Below, one piece after another: positions 1 to 7,116 of a stretch of 9,130 nucleotides of DNA. Source of the stretch: Candidatus Omnitrophota bacterium (GTDB lineage Bacteria; Omnitrophota; Gorgyraeia; Gygaellales; Profunditerraquicolaceae); assembly GCA_016938245.1 (NCBI GenBank), contig JAFGUY010000013.1, positions 1-9,130 on the forward strand, in the 5' to 3' direction. Position 1 is the stretch's first letter. Each line of letters starts with the position of its first letter. A program made the translations under genes and the position numbers. The notes beneath the pieces are model-generated. The model searched no databases. It was not told where the DNA came from and was given only the letters and a program-made list of their open reading frames with translations.

Positions 1-697
1 AATTTCCTTCTCTGTAAAATCCTGAAGCAATATCCTTCAAAGCCTCATCTTTTATATCTGAATTTACCAACGACTGGGCATAAAGCTTATATAATCCTTT
101 AGCGCTGGATTTTTCATCATAAGAAATAAGCACATCCGCTATTTCCTTAATCAGGCCCATATCCTTACCAGTCTTTACGTATTCTAAAGCGGAGTTCTTT
201 AGATCTAAAAGCGCATCATCAGCAAAAGTATCCTGTTGGTCCTTATGGAACCTGTATAAAAGTAGCTTAGAATATAGGAATTCCGGGCTGTCGGAAGATA
301 AGGACTCGACAGCTTTATTCGATTCCTTTACTATTTCGTCGCGGTAGTCATTTCCTTTTGCAAAATACTCATCCCAATTTTTGCTCTCTTCCAGGTATCT
401 TAACTGCTGATAACGGCTTAAGGCCTTATTGTAATTTAAATAAGGCGCAATATTATTATCTCCGGGGCAGAGGCTTCTTAATAAATCTACAAACTCTGAA
501 TATTTATTATCCCGAAAATAAACCTCTCTTAATTTATACAGGCAATCAAGGGCTCTCTCTTTTTCTTGACTATTGCATATGCATCCTTCAAGCTCTTTCG
601 GATCTAAAGCATAGGCAATCTTTGACAGCCAGCTTACAAAAATAAGATTTAAGATAATTGCCGATAATAAAAATGATTTTGCCCCGGGCCTTTTCAT
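1..697 (-). CDS. Exported helical-repeat protein of unknown function (3' end missing)
   Basis: An open frame of 232 codons starts with ATG at 697 and runs off the left edge without a stop. I do not recognise the family. Residues 1-30 form a signal peptide: basic MKRPGAK, hydrophobic core at 9-24, and likely cleavage after AYA (A30). The rest is polar and predominantly alpha-helical, with a YLNYNKALSRY-type helix near 86-96 and several Leu/Tyr-rich amphipathic helices. This resembles a TPR-like solenoid, though no canonical TPR consensus is clear. Cys residues occur at 39, 41, 52 and 77. The start is supported by an AGAGGGG ribosome-binding site six bases upstream and by the four-base ATGA overlap with the preceding glycosidase gene, which implies translational coupling. 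By context it is an envelope partner of the glycosidase operon. That it is a real gene is fairly sure; its function is unknown. Confidence 0.8.
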   Translation of the reverse strand, partial: MKRPGAKSFLLSAIILNLIFVSWLSKIAYALDPKELEGCICNSQEKERALDCLYKLREVYFRDNKYSEFVDLLRSLCPGDNNIAPYLNYNKALSRYQQLRYLEESKNWDEYFAKGNDYRDEIVKESNKAVESLSSDSPEFLYSKLLLYRFHKDQQDTFADDALLDLKNSALEYVKTGKDMGLIKEIADVLISYDEKSSAKGLYKLYAQSLVNSDIKDEALKDIASGFYREGN

Positions 698-2013
698 TTT
701 TTACCCCTCTTGTTATTTAAGTTCGGGTTTTTCCAGAACTCCCTTATAACATAATATGCCTTGCGCGGTATGCGCTTATTTAAACCATTCTCTAATTCCG
801 GCGATATTGCCACGATACCAAACCACTCTTCATTCATATTCTTATTACCTTCTGCCTTTATATCAAAATAATAACTGCTGTTTGACCAGTTAGAACCTGT
901 ATCGTGCACGCTCCAGCTATCCGGGTTATGCTCATCGTGTTTCCACCATTCATCGCTCCATTCAAAGATTGCCCCGCCTAAACAATTTCCTGCGCCTTTC
1001 TGGTTTCCGGCTAAATTTTCATATATCTGGCGCCACTGTAATTCAAGGAAAAATGCCTGCATATTCTGGTCTTCTTTATTTAGGTAGGCATCATAGGCAT
1101 CGGCACCGAATTCCGAAATGAATATAGGCTTATCAAAGGTAAGCCGAAGAGAGTTAAAAAGATTACCAAAGGTCTTCCCCCGGTAAATTATACAGGCGAC
1201 TATATCTATATCCGGTGCATATTCCTTGGCAAACTCTAAGCCGACAAGCTCGCCGTTCCCTAATGCCACCGGATGATTCTTATCAATTTTCTTTATCTCG
1301 CGCGCGATATCATTGACAAAAGAATAATAAATCTTAGTGCGCATTGCCTTCTGCTTGGCAGGATCCGGTTCTTTATCTATCTCTTCGCTCCCCCAGGGTT
1401 TGACATGCCCTAAGCAGGAATAATTATTCTCATTCCCTAAAACCCACATTAAAACTCCGGGCTCGTCTTTGTATGCCCTGACCATCTCCAAAACTTCCTC
1501 TTTTATCCTCTTCTGGAACTTCTTATCCGCATAAAAAGGGCAGGGGAACTCCCAAAAGCCCAACCAGTTCCCTAATATAGTGCGTATGCCGTGCTTCTCA
1601 TATAAATAACGGATTACTCTTTTTGTCTCTTCAGGGCTACCGTTTACCTGATATACCCTTATGGTATTAACTCCCATATCTTTCATAAGCTTTCCGTCAA
1701 CCTCCCAAGGCTTATTCGGGTCAGCCCACCAGTCATATTCATGGTTCTGGCCTATAGGGACAGGATTATAACAGACACCTTTTATAATATACAGCTTGCG
1801 CTCTACGATAAGCTGATAATGGTTATTTTTTAGCTTCTTTATATAAACTTTAGGCGTTACTCTTGCAGCCGCTCCCAAAATAAAAACCACCACCAAGAAA
1901 ATAGGGACGGTTCTCAAAACAAAGCAAAAGTGTCCCCTTTTCGGGGACACTTTTAGAACGAGTTGAGAACCGTCCCTAGGCTTGGTAAGTTTGTTATTCG
2001 TATTTGATTTCAT
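694..2013 (-). CDS. Membrane-anchored or secreted clan GH-A glycoside hydrolase (GH2-type TIM barrel)
   Basis: A 439-residue protein whose bulk (about 65-430) is one (beta/alpha)8 barrel of the GH2-C/clan GH-A kind, expected to hydrolyse or transfer beta-glycosidic bonds with retention. Visible landmarks are the beta-1 strand YIIKGVCYNP, the LMKDMGVNTIRVY motif (109-121), the acid/base Glu195 in LGNEN, the nucleophile Glu301 in ISEFG, and the late-barrel motif EWSDEWWK (351-358). It lacks the N-terminal sandwich domains of classical GH2 enzymes. A hydrophobic segment at 38-50 (IFLVVVFILGAAA) should be a signal anchor or signal peptide. The barrel is paralogous to the C-terminal half of the TPR fusion encoded upstream. 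The ATG used here overlaps the preceding gene by 20 bases and lacks a good Shine-Dalgarno. Residues 13-37 are encoded by a hairpin repeat, so the true start is uncertain; GTG (codon 22) and TTG (codon 33) are alternatives. Position 275, where the paralogue has Asn before the beta-6 Tyr, is Ile. Substrate unknown; GH5-, GH17- or GH72-like barrels are other possible assignments within the same clan. Confidence 0.85.
   Translation of the reverse strand: MKSNTNNKLTKPRDGSQLVLKVSPKRGHFCFVLRTVPIFLVVVFILGAAARVTPKVYIKKLKNNHYQLIVERKLYIIKGVCYNPVPIGQNHEYDWWADPNKPWEVDGKLMKDMGVNTIRVYQVNGSPEETKRVIRYLYEKHGIRTILGNWLGFWEFPCPFYADKKFQKRIKEEVLEMVRAYKDEPGVLMWVLGNENNYSCLGHVKPWGSEEIDKEPDPAKQKAMRTKIYYSFVNDIAREIKKIDKNHPVALGNGELVGLEFAKEYAPDIDIVACIIYRGKTFGNLFNSLRLTFDKPIFISEFGADAYDAYLNKEDQNMQAFFLELQWRQIYENLAGNQKGAGNCLGGAIFEWSDEWWKHDEHNPDSWSVHDTGSNWSNSSYYFDIKAEGNKNMNEEWFGIVAISPELENGLNKRIPRKAYYVIREFWKNPNLNNKRGKK
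1902..1978. repeat. 77-bp REP/MITE-like two-stem hairpin repeat
   Basis: The outer arms TAGGGACGGTTCTCAA (1902-1917) and its exact reverse complement (1963-1978) pair perfectly over 16 bp. Inside, AAAAGTGTCCCC (1926-1937) pairs perfectly with 1943-1954 over 12 bp around a 5-base loop. The two stems are separated by 8-base unpaired segments on each side. Imperfect-free nested arms of this kind are typical of REP-type elements mobilised in trans by Y1/RAYT transposases; no transposase is in the window. It lies 16 bases beyond the stop of the carbohydrate-binding gene and inside the reading frame of the next glycosidase. In the mRNA it would fold strongly and could dampen or uncouple expression between the two. 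It has no following U-tract, so it is not a standard terminator. Confidence 0.85.
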
Positions 2014-3133
2014 CCAGATAAAACACAGCGCCTTCAGGATTGTTGTCTACGTTAGTTGCCCAGCAAAATCCACCAATGAGATAAGACATATCTTTACCTT
2101 TCAAATCAATGGTGTATTTGGTCCAGTCTTTATTTAAGATTACTGGTCCGATAACTGCCGAGTCAGAATCAGAGAATTCACCCATAATCCCTCCGACCTT
2201 AAACTCCTCGATCCGTTCTTCGCCCTTAGCTCCTTTAGCCCAAAATGTCAGGCTGGTTGCCTTGGATAAATCAAACCCTGCATCAACATTCCCCCAGTTA
2301 TTTGCCGGGTTCTGCCAGATCATACCTGCCCAGCCAGCACCCTGCATTTTTTTACCGCTGTAGGTTATCTTAATGCAGCTATCCCCTAAATAAGGGTCTT
2401 CTTTTGACGAGCCTTCATACTTTAAATCGCCGTAATCACCCATCCAACCAGAAGGAATAAAATGATTTTTGATTGATGAACGGTCAGAATAAACATAAAA
2501 AGGCATCATCTCCTGCTTTTTGCTTTCCGGTTTTACTGACGGATCCGCTTCAAACTTTATATCATCAATATAGAAAATTGCGCCGTCAGGGTTTAAATCC
2601 GCAGTGGTAGTCCAGCCGAACCCTCCATTCACATAAGTTAGGTCTTTACCGGCAAGATTAACCGTGTACTGTTTCCAGGAATTAGTAAACTCAATCGGCC
2701 CCATCTCAATAGCAGCTGAATCCGGATAAGTACCCTTAATACCTCCGATCATAACCTTTTGTATTACCTCTCCGCCTTTAGCGCCGCGCGCCCAAAAGGT
2801 AAGTTTGGTCATCCCGGAAAGATCAAAACCGCTTTTTTTATTACCCCAGTTATTTGCCGAGCTCTGCCAGTAAACACCTGCCCATCCCTGATTCTGGGAT
2901 TTCTTAGCGCTATAGGTAAACTTTATACTGGTTGTCCCGGAACGGGGATTTTCAGCTGATTGATCTTCCATTTTGATATCGCCGTAATCACCTATCCAGC
3001 CGGAAGGAATAAAGTGGTTATCCTTGGCATTTTTATCCGTGTAAACCACAAATTCCTTAAGGCTGCTTTGCGCTAAAACTACCGCAGGGAAGACTAACCC
3101 TAAAACCAATAAAACTGCTAACAATTTCTTCAT
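1994..3133 (-). CDS. Secreted protein of two tandem carbohydrate-binding-like beta domains
   Basis: A 379-residue protein with a clear signal peptide (MKKLLAVLLVLGLVFPAVVLA, then Q22). It is made almost entirely of two copies of one domain, about 28-195 and 212-379, joined by a short Lys/Pro/Glu linker. Each copy opens with NHFIPSGW(I/M)GDYGD, carries WAG..WQ..ANNWGN and LTFWA(R/K)GAKG in the middle, and ends with a (G)A(I/V)FY(I/L)D(D/E)IK(F/Y)E strand. The aromatic-rich beta pattern and final strand resemble galactose-binding-fold/CBM11-like carbohydrate-binding modules. That assignment is by pattern only. There is no catalytic domain, so it likely binds glycan outside the cell or in the periplasm, as a partner of the flanking glycosidases. 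The start is well supported by AAAGGGGGG (3142-3150) eight bases upstream. It is 104 bases from the preceding gene, and its 3' end overlaps the annotated start of the next. Confidence 0.8.
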   Translation of the reverse strand: MKKLLAVLLVLGLVFPAVVLAQSSLKEFVVYTDKNAKDNHFIPSGWIGDYGDIKMEDQSAENPRSGTTSIKFTYSAKKSQNQGWAGVYWQSSANNWGNKKSGFDLSGMTKLTFWARGAKGGEVIQKVMIGGIKGTYPDSAAIEMGPIEFTNSWKQYTVNLAGKDLTYVNGGFGWTTTADLNPDGAIFYIDDIKFEADPSVKPESKKQEMMPFYVYSDRSSIKNHFIPSGWMGDYGDLKYEGSSKEDPYLGDSCIKITYSGKKMQGAGWAGMIWQNPANNWGNVDAGFDLSKATSLTFWAKGAKGEERIEEFKVGGIMGEFSDSDSAVIGPVILNKDWTKYTIDLKGKDMSYLIGGFCWATNVDNNPEGAVFYLDEIKYE

Positions 3134-3206
3134 TTCTTACACCCCCCTTTTTTATAAATAAATTGAAATATCTATTTTTGTATCGTCATTTTCATTTTTG
3201 TTGTTC

Positions 3207-3235
3207 TTTATAATTCGCCCTCCTTTCTCCCCCAA
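3207..3235 (-). promoter_or_regulatory. Weak candidate promoter ahead of the carbohydrate-binding gene
   Basis: Within the 104-base gap, TTGGGG (3235-3230) and TATAAA (3212-3207) are spaced by exactly 17 bases on the minus strand. Transcription would start near 3200, giving a leader of about 65 bases. The -35 is poor, and the spacer contains AAAGGAGGG (3226-3218), which looks like a ribosome-binding site with no ATG, GTG or TTG at a proper distance. The gene may therefore have its own promoter in addition to read-through. Confidence 0.3.
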
Positions 3236-3237
3236 TT

Positions 3238-5532
3238 TTATTCCCATAATTTTTGATAAGTATAATAAGCCTTACGAAGATGCCTGTAAAACGGGCTTTG
3301 TGTTCCGTCACCCTGCCCGCATATGCCTAACCATTCTTCGAGCATATACCCGCCCGGAAAAGGCCCTATCCAAAGCCCTTTAGTATCGTGTATTGCCGGC
3401 TCATATCCTTTCCACCACTCATCTAACCATTCAAAGACTACCCCGCCTATGGAATTACCGGCCCCTGTACTAAAAGCCATATTGGAAGCTATATCTTCCC
3501 ATGCGCCTTTATGGTAAGCTGCCTGAAGCTCTTCCGCCTCAAGAAGGGTCTTGCCTTCCACATATGCAGAGCATCCGTATTCAGTAATAAAAGCCGGGGC
3601 ACCTGCCTCTTCTTTAACCCCTCTCCAGAAACGGCCAAACCCGTAATCACCGCGGTAAGAGTTAGCCCCGAAAATATCTATATCCGGGGCGTTCTTGCCA
3701 AACTTATCCAGAAAGAGGATATCCCCGCTGCATATAGCTACGGGGTGGTTTGAGTCAATAGACTTAATGACCTTGGCTACCTCATTGGCAAACTTAAAGA
3801 AAGCATCCGGTTCAGTATTGGCATTACAGGCATAACCATAGACATTTTCATTTCCTAAAAGCCAGAACAGAATATACGGCTCATCCTTATGCGCGTTAAC
3901 CATCTTTTTAACCGACTCAATCATATTCTTTCTATGCTCTTCATTATTATAATCGGTTCCCGGGTTCCACTGTGCGCCTGAGCCTAAGGCATATTTGCCT
4001 AAGAAATCCCCCATAATCACGCGGATGCCGTAAGTATTATATAAATCCCTTAGTATATCTTTATTTATCTTTTCCGGATGATGATAAAGCCTTATGGTAT
4101 TTACCCCCATATCTTTCATTAACTTAAAATCTCCGGCATCATATGGGCCGTCAGCCTTCCCGTTATTATTAAAATCATCCTCCATCCAGTTAGTCATCGT
4201 CCCCTCATCAGGAGACTGGCCGACTTTAGTAGGGGCGTAAGTCATTCCTTTTATAATATAGGGTTTGCCATCGGCTATAAGCTGCCAGTCGCCGTTTTCA
4301 TATTGCACTGTGTGCACCCTGCCTGTACCGGATCTTCTTTTGACGGCAGGTGTATTTACCTGTTCCTTAAGTCTAGCTTTATCAGCCGCGCTTACCTTAA
4401 TAAACTTGCCGGGATTTGCCACCGCAATATCATTGGCAACAATATTATCATAACCGTTAATTATCTTAATATCCGCCCCTTCTAGTTTATACCCCAGCTG
4501 GGGATTATTTTTCAAAATAAAATTTATCTTGGCAACTGCTGCCTGGCCTACATACCAGGGGGTATGGAAGTATGTCCAACCGTAACTTCCCGGGAAATGA
4601 ACAACGATAGCGTAATAGCATTTAAGCGCGTGCTTTATTAAGCCCGCCTTTTCTAAGATTAACGCTGTGTAAAATAATTTTACGCCCTGCGGCTCTGAAG
4701 AAGTGGCCCATTTAAAGAATGCCGCTTCCAAATCCGGGGACTGCAAAAAATCCCACATGTCTCCCTCAAGCCGTTTCTCTTTTAAGGCCTTCTTAAAAGC
4801 AGGATTCCACCTTACTGAAGTCGAATTAGGATATATACCTTCTCCTGCCGCAGCAATTAAGCCCTCCTGGTCAGTGACTACATACTTATAATCTCTGGTT
4901 CCTATATTTTTAAATTCACCGTATTTTACGTAATCGACAAAGTCCTCTTTGCCGGGGTCATAGAGGTTAATTTTTGTAACCAGCTGGCTGACTTTCTTTT
5001 TCTTCTTATCAACCTCAATCGAACCGGTCTCTATCTTTTTAATAGTCTGCTCTGCCGTTAATTTTATTGACCAGAACCAGCCGCGCTGGTCCCAAGCCTG
5101 GGCATAAGGATATTTTTCTATTATCAGCCTAAGTATCTTCTTAGCATCTTCTATTTTTTCCTGTCGCATGTATGACTCTGCTTGGATAAAATAGGCGGTG
5201 GCTACGTCATTTAATGCCGCTACCTCTAAAATCTCATTCTTGTTCTTAGGCATTTCTCTTAAAGAAGTCTGTTCTTTACTTGCCTGACCACTATAGAGAT
5301 CAATCAGCTTCTGTGTATATTTAAAGGTCGCCTCAATATCGCGCTTGCCGTGCGCTGTCCAGGCCTTGTCGATAAGCTCTGCTGAAGTAGGATTGCTTTC
5401 TTCTGCATGCAAGCCGACAGAAGCCTGCTTACCGGACAAATAGGCCTGCCTTGCAGGAAGGAAGGTAAGCGCCAACAGGAAAAACACAAAACCAAAAGTT
5501 AAAACTAAATTTGTTAATTTTTTATGCTTCAT
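3238..5532 (-). CDS. Exported TPR-glycoside hydrolase fusion (clan GH-A, GH2-type barrel)
   Basis: A 764-residue protein. Residues 1-30 form a signal peptide (MKHKKLTNLV, hydrophobic core 9-24, possible cleavage after RQA). Residues 50-165 are helical with a recognisable TPR unit near 107-142 (ATAYFIQAESYMRQ, then KKILRLIIEKYP). Residues 170-400 are a mixed region with further TPR-like helices around 284-340. Residues 405-764 form a GH-A TIM barrel with DGKPYIIKGMTY, LMKDMGVNTIRLY, acid/base Glu562 in LGNEN, Asn624-x-Tyr626 on beta-6, nucleophile Glu651 in ITEYG, and EWLDEWWKG (701-709). All catalytic landmarks are intact, so it should be an active retaining enzyme on an unknown beta-glycan. 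A DxNxNGxxD calcium-loop-like insert lies at 453-461. The ATG follows the symporter stop by 13 bases, with only a modest AGGG upstream, so coupling is likely. Its barrel is paralogous to the glycosidase two genes downstream. The TPR part may bind protein partners or the envelope; that is inference. Confidence 0.87.
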   Translation of the reverse strand: MKHKKLTNLVLTFGFVFFLLALTFLPARQAYLSGKQASVGLHAEESNPTSAELIDKAWTAHGKRDIEATFKYTQKLIDLYSGQASKEQTSLREMPKNKNEILEVAALNDVATAYFIQAESYMRQEKIEDAKKILRLIIEKYPYAQAWDQRGWFWSIKLTAEQTIKKIETGSIEVDKKKKKVSQLVTKINLYDPGKEDFVDYVKYGEFKNIGTRDYKYVVTDQEGLIAAAGEGIYPNSTSVRWNPAFKKALKEKRLEGDMWDFLQSPDLEAAFFKWATSSEPQGVKLFYTALILEKAGLIKHALKCYYAIVVHFPGSYGWTYFHTPWYVGQAAVAKINFILKNNPQLGYKLEGADIKIINGYDNIVANDIAVANPGKFIKVSAADKARLKEQVNTPAVKRRSGTGRVHTVQYENGDWQLIADGKPYIIKGMTYAPTKVGQSPDEGTMTNWMEDDFNNNGKADGPYDAGDFKLMKDMGVNTIRLYHHPEKINKDILRDLYNTYGIRVIMGDFLGKYALGSGAQWNPGTDYNNEEHRKNMIESVKKMVNAHKDEPYILFWLLGNENVYGYACNANTEPDAFFKFANEVAKVIKSIDSNHPVAICSGDILFLDKFGKNAPDIDIFGANSYRGDYGFGRFWRGVKEEAGAPAFITEYGCSAYVEGKTLLEAEELQAAYHKGAWEDIASNMAFSTGAGNSIGGVVFEWLDEWWKGYEPAIHDTKGLWIGPFPGGYMLEEWLGICGQGDGTQSPFYRHLRKAYYTYQKLWE

Positions 5533-5545
5533 TTTTTCTCTAACC

Positions 5546-7060
5546 CTAGCTTCTTCTCTCTCCTCTTCGCCTTTCTTCTTCTATTCTTCTCTCTTCCTCT
5601 GCTGCCCTTCTTTCTCCTCTTCGCCTTTCAACCTGCGCGCGAATATCGCATGCCTTAACTTCTGAAATATCAAAAGTCATAATAATTAAAATAGCGGCCA
5701 GAGAGGTCACAATCGGAATACCGATATCGAAAATCCTCATCCACAATAGAGTATCAGAAGCCTGGGCCAAACCAATCTCCTGCCGAAAACCGGTTGCGTT
5801 GATAAGGAATCCTGAGATAAGCGATGCAAGCGCTATTCCCAATTTCACCATCCACCAGTACACTGCACTAAACATACCTTCGCGCCGGGTGCTGGTTGTA
5901 AGTTCGTCAAGGTCGCAAACATCAGCAACCATAGAGCTCATGAGCGTAAAGAGCGATCCTAAGCCAAAAGCGATGAAAGGAGCGGCAATAAAGAGTAAAT
6001 AGGGGTTACCGGGATTATAACCTATCCATTTTAAAGCGTAACCGACGATCGAAAGAGGAATGGTGATAAAGAATGTATTTCTTTTCCCGAGTTTTCTGGA
6101 AAGCCATGTGGTTACAAAAATTACGCCCATAGTACAAATAGCACTGAATGTTCCGTAGAAACCGAGTAAAACCCCTCCTTTTGCATAGGCCTGGTCAAGC
6201 ACAGGAGCATTCTGAAAAACATAGAAGAAAACAACATAAATGGTAAACGCTGAAGCGCACATGAATCCTCCAAAAATGAGCAAAGTGGCTACGCAAAGTT
6301 TAAGAAAAGGCTTACATTTGAGGGTAATAAAGGCTCCTCTAAAGAATCCTTTTGTTACATTCAGGGCCCCTTTAAGATCAGGCTTCGGTAAATTTTGAAA
6401 GTGTTCTTTATTGAAGATAGCCGGGAGGATACCGAACCCGATGATGACGGCACCGATGATGACGGCGAGAACACGCCCGCCGTAAACAATATCCGGAAAC
6501 CACCCTTGATTATGCATAATTGCCCAACACCATGGAGCGATGAGCCATGGCAATTGACCGACAAAATTGCTGGCTCCCTGCAGGCGTGTGCGCTCGTGAT
6601 AATCAGGTGTCATTTCATAGCCGAGCGCAATCCAGGGAATAGAAAAACAGGTAAATCCGATAAAATAGAGAATTTGAAATATCAAGAAGTACCAGAAATA
6701 AAAAATTTCGCTATGCCCTTTATAAAGCTGGAACATCAAAGTAAAACAAAGGCCTCCGATAATAGCCCCTAAAAATATCATCGGTTTGCGCCGGCCCCAG
6801 CGGGTCCGCAGATTATCAGAAAAATACCCGGTTATAGGGTCTGATATAGCGTCAATGATACGCGGGATAGCTCCGACTAAACCCACCAAAGCGGGATTCA
6901 CGCCTAATCCGAGGTTTAAAACAATGGCCATCTGCCCAATGAAAGCAGCTTGAGCAGTATTCGCAAAAGCGCCCATACTATATATGAATTTCTGAAAAAA
7001 TGGAATGCGGTCAGCAAGGGCTGTGATATGGCGCTTGGGTTTAGACGTAGATTCTTCCAC
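5546..7060 (-). CDS. GPH-family (MelB-like) sugar:cation symporter
   Basis: A 504-residue inner-membrane transporter of the glycoside-pentoside-hexuronide:cation symporter family within the MFS, with about 12 hydrophobic segments. Family signatures are the early IIDAISDPITGYFSD helix, the cytoplasmic loop RTRWGRRKP (about 85-93), and ADVCDLDELTTSTRREG (379-395), matching the usual D-x-DE...T..RREG loop. It should import a glycoside or oligosaccharide with Na+ or H+; the sugar cannot be read. I chose GTG at 7060 because AAGGAAG (7074-7068) sits seven bases upstream and the hydrophilic lead into helix 1 then has normal length. The frame stays open to a TTG at 7174, but that extension would translate a repeat block and has no homologous look. 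The C-terminus has an unusual Arg/Glu-rich tail (about 467-504) containing ERRRGERR twice, encoded by a 54-bp-period repeat. It is the first gene after the promoter at 7195-7223 and lies 13 bases before the TPR-glycosidase. Confidence 0.88.
   Translation of the reverse strand: MEESTSKPKRHITALADRIPFFQKFIYSMGAFANTAQAAFIGQMAIVLNLGLGVNPALVGLVGAIPRIIDAISDPITGYFSDNLRTRWGRRKPMIFLGAIIGGLCFTLMFQLYKGHSEIFYFWYFLIFQILYFIGFTCFSIPWIALGYEMTPDYHERTRLQGASNFVGQLPWLIAPWCWAIMHNQGWFPDIVYGGRVLAVIIGAVIIGFGILPAIFNKEHFQNLPKPDLKGALNVTKGFFRGAFITLKCKPFLKLCVATLLIFGGFMCASAFTIYVVFFYVFQNAPVLDQAYAKGGVLLGFYGTFSAICTMGVIFVTTWLSRKLGKRNTFFITIPLSIVGYALKWIGYNPGNPYLLFIAAPFIAFGLGSLFTLMSSMVADVCDLDELTTSTRREGMFSAVYWWMVKLGIALASLISGFLINATGFRQEIGLAQASDTLLWMRIFDIGIPIVTSLAAILIIMTFDISEVKACDIRAQVERRRGERRAAEEERRIEEERRRGERRS
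5549..5629 (-). repeat. 54-bp-period tandem repeat (1.5 copies) encoding the symporter tail
   Basis: A purine-rich coding-strand unit beginning GAAAGGCGAAGAGGAGA occurs at 5629-5613 and again, identical over these 17 bases, at 5575-5559, exactly 54 bases (18 codons) apart. The second copy is cut off after about 27 bases by the stop codon. The repeat is in frame and yields ERRRGERR twice. The A/G-rich run also lies just upstream of the next gene's start. Confidence 0.7.
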
Positions 7061-7067
7061 TGTTTGT

Positions 7068-7074
7068 CTTCCTT
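7068..7074 (-). promoter_or_regulatory. Ribosome-binding site fixing the GTG start of the symporter
   Basis: AAGGAAG on the minus strand is seven bases from GTG at 7060. It decides between this start and the far-upstream TTG at 7174, which has no such site and lies in a repeat. Confidence 0.7.
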
Positions 7075-7116
7075 TCTTTACACCCCGCGCTAAAAAAGGC
7101 ACTCGGCGCTTATTTG

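Noticed and set aside
358..645. Plus-strand frame of 95 codons
   Set aside because: It is antisense to the well-supported exported helical protein on the minus strand, and the translated product has no signature or ribosome-binding site.
1902..1978. Rho-independent terminator
   Set aside because: The stem is strong but no U-tract follows on the minus strand, and the same arms form a symmetric nested palindrome typical of a mobile repeat.
3174..3197. Seven-codon frame (MKMTIQK) ahead of the binding-protein gene
   Set aside because: Too short, too far from the AAAGGAGGG site (over 20 bases), and no regulatory codon pattern.
6395..6772. Plus-strand frame of 125 codons
   Set aside because: It lies opposite the symporter gene, whose family motifs are clear; the antisense product is low-complexity and Asp/Glu-rich near its start, as expected of a shadow.
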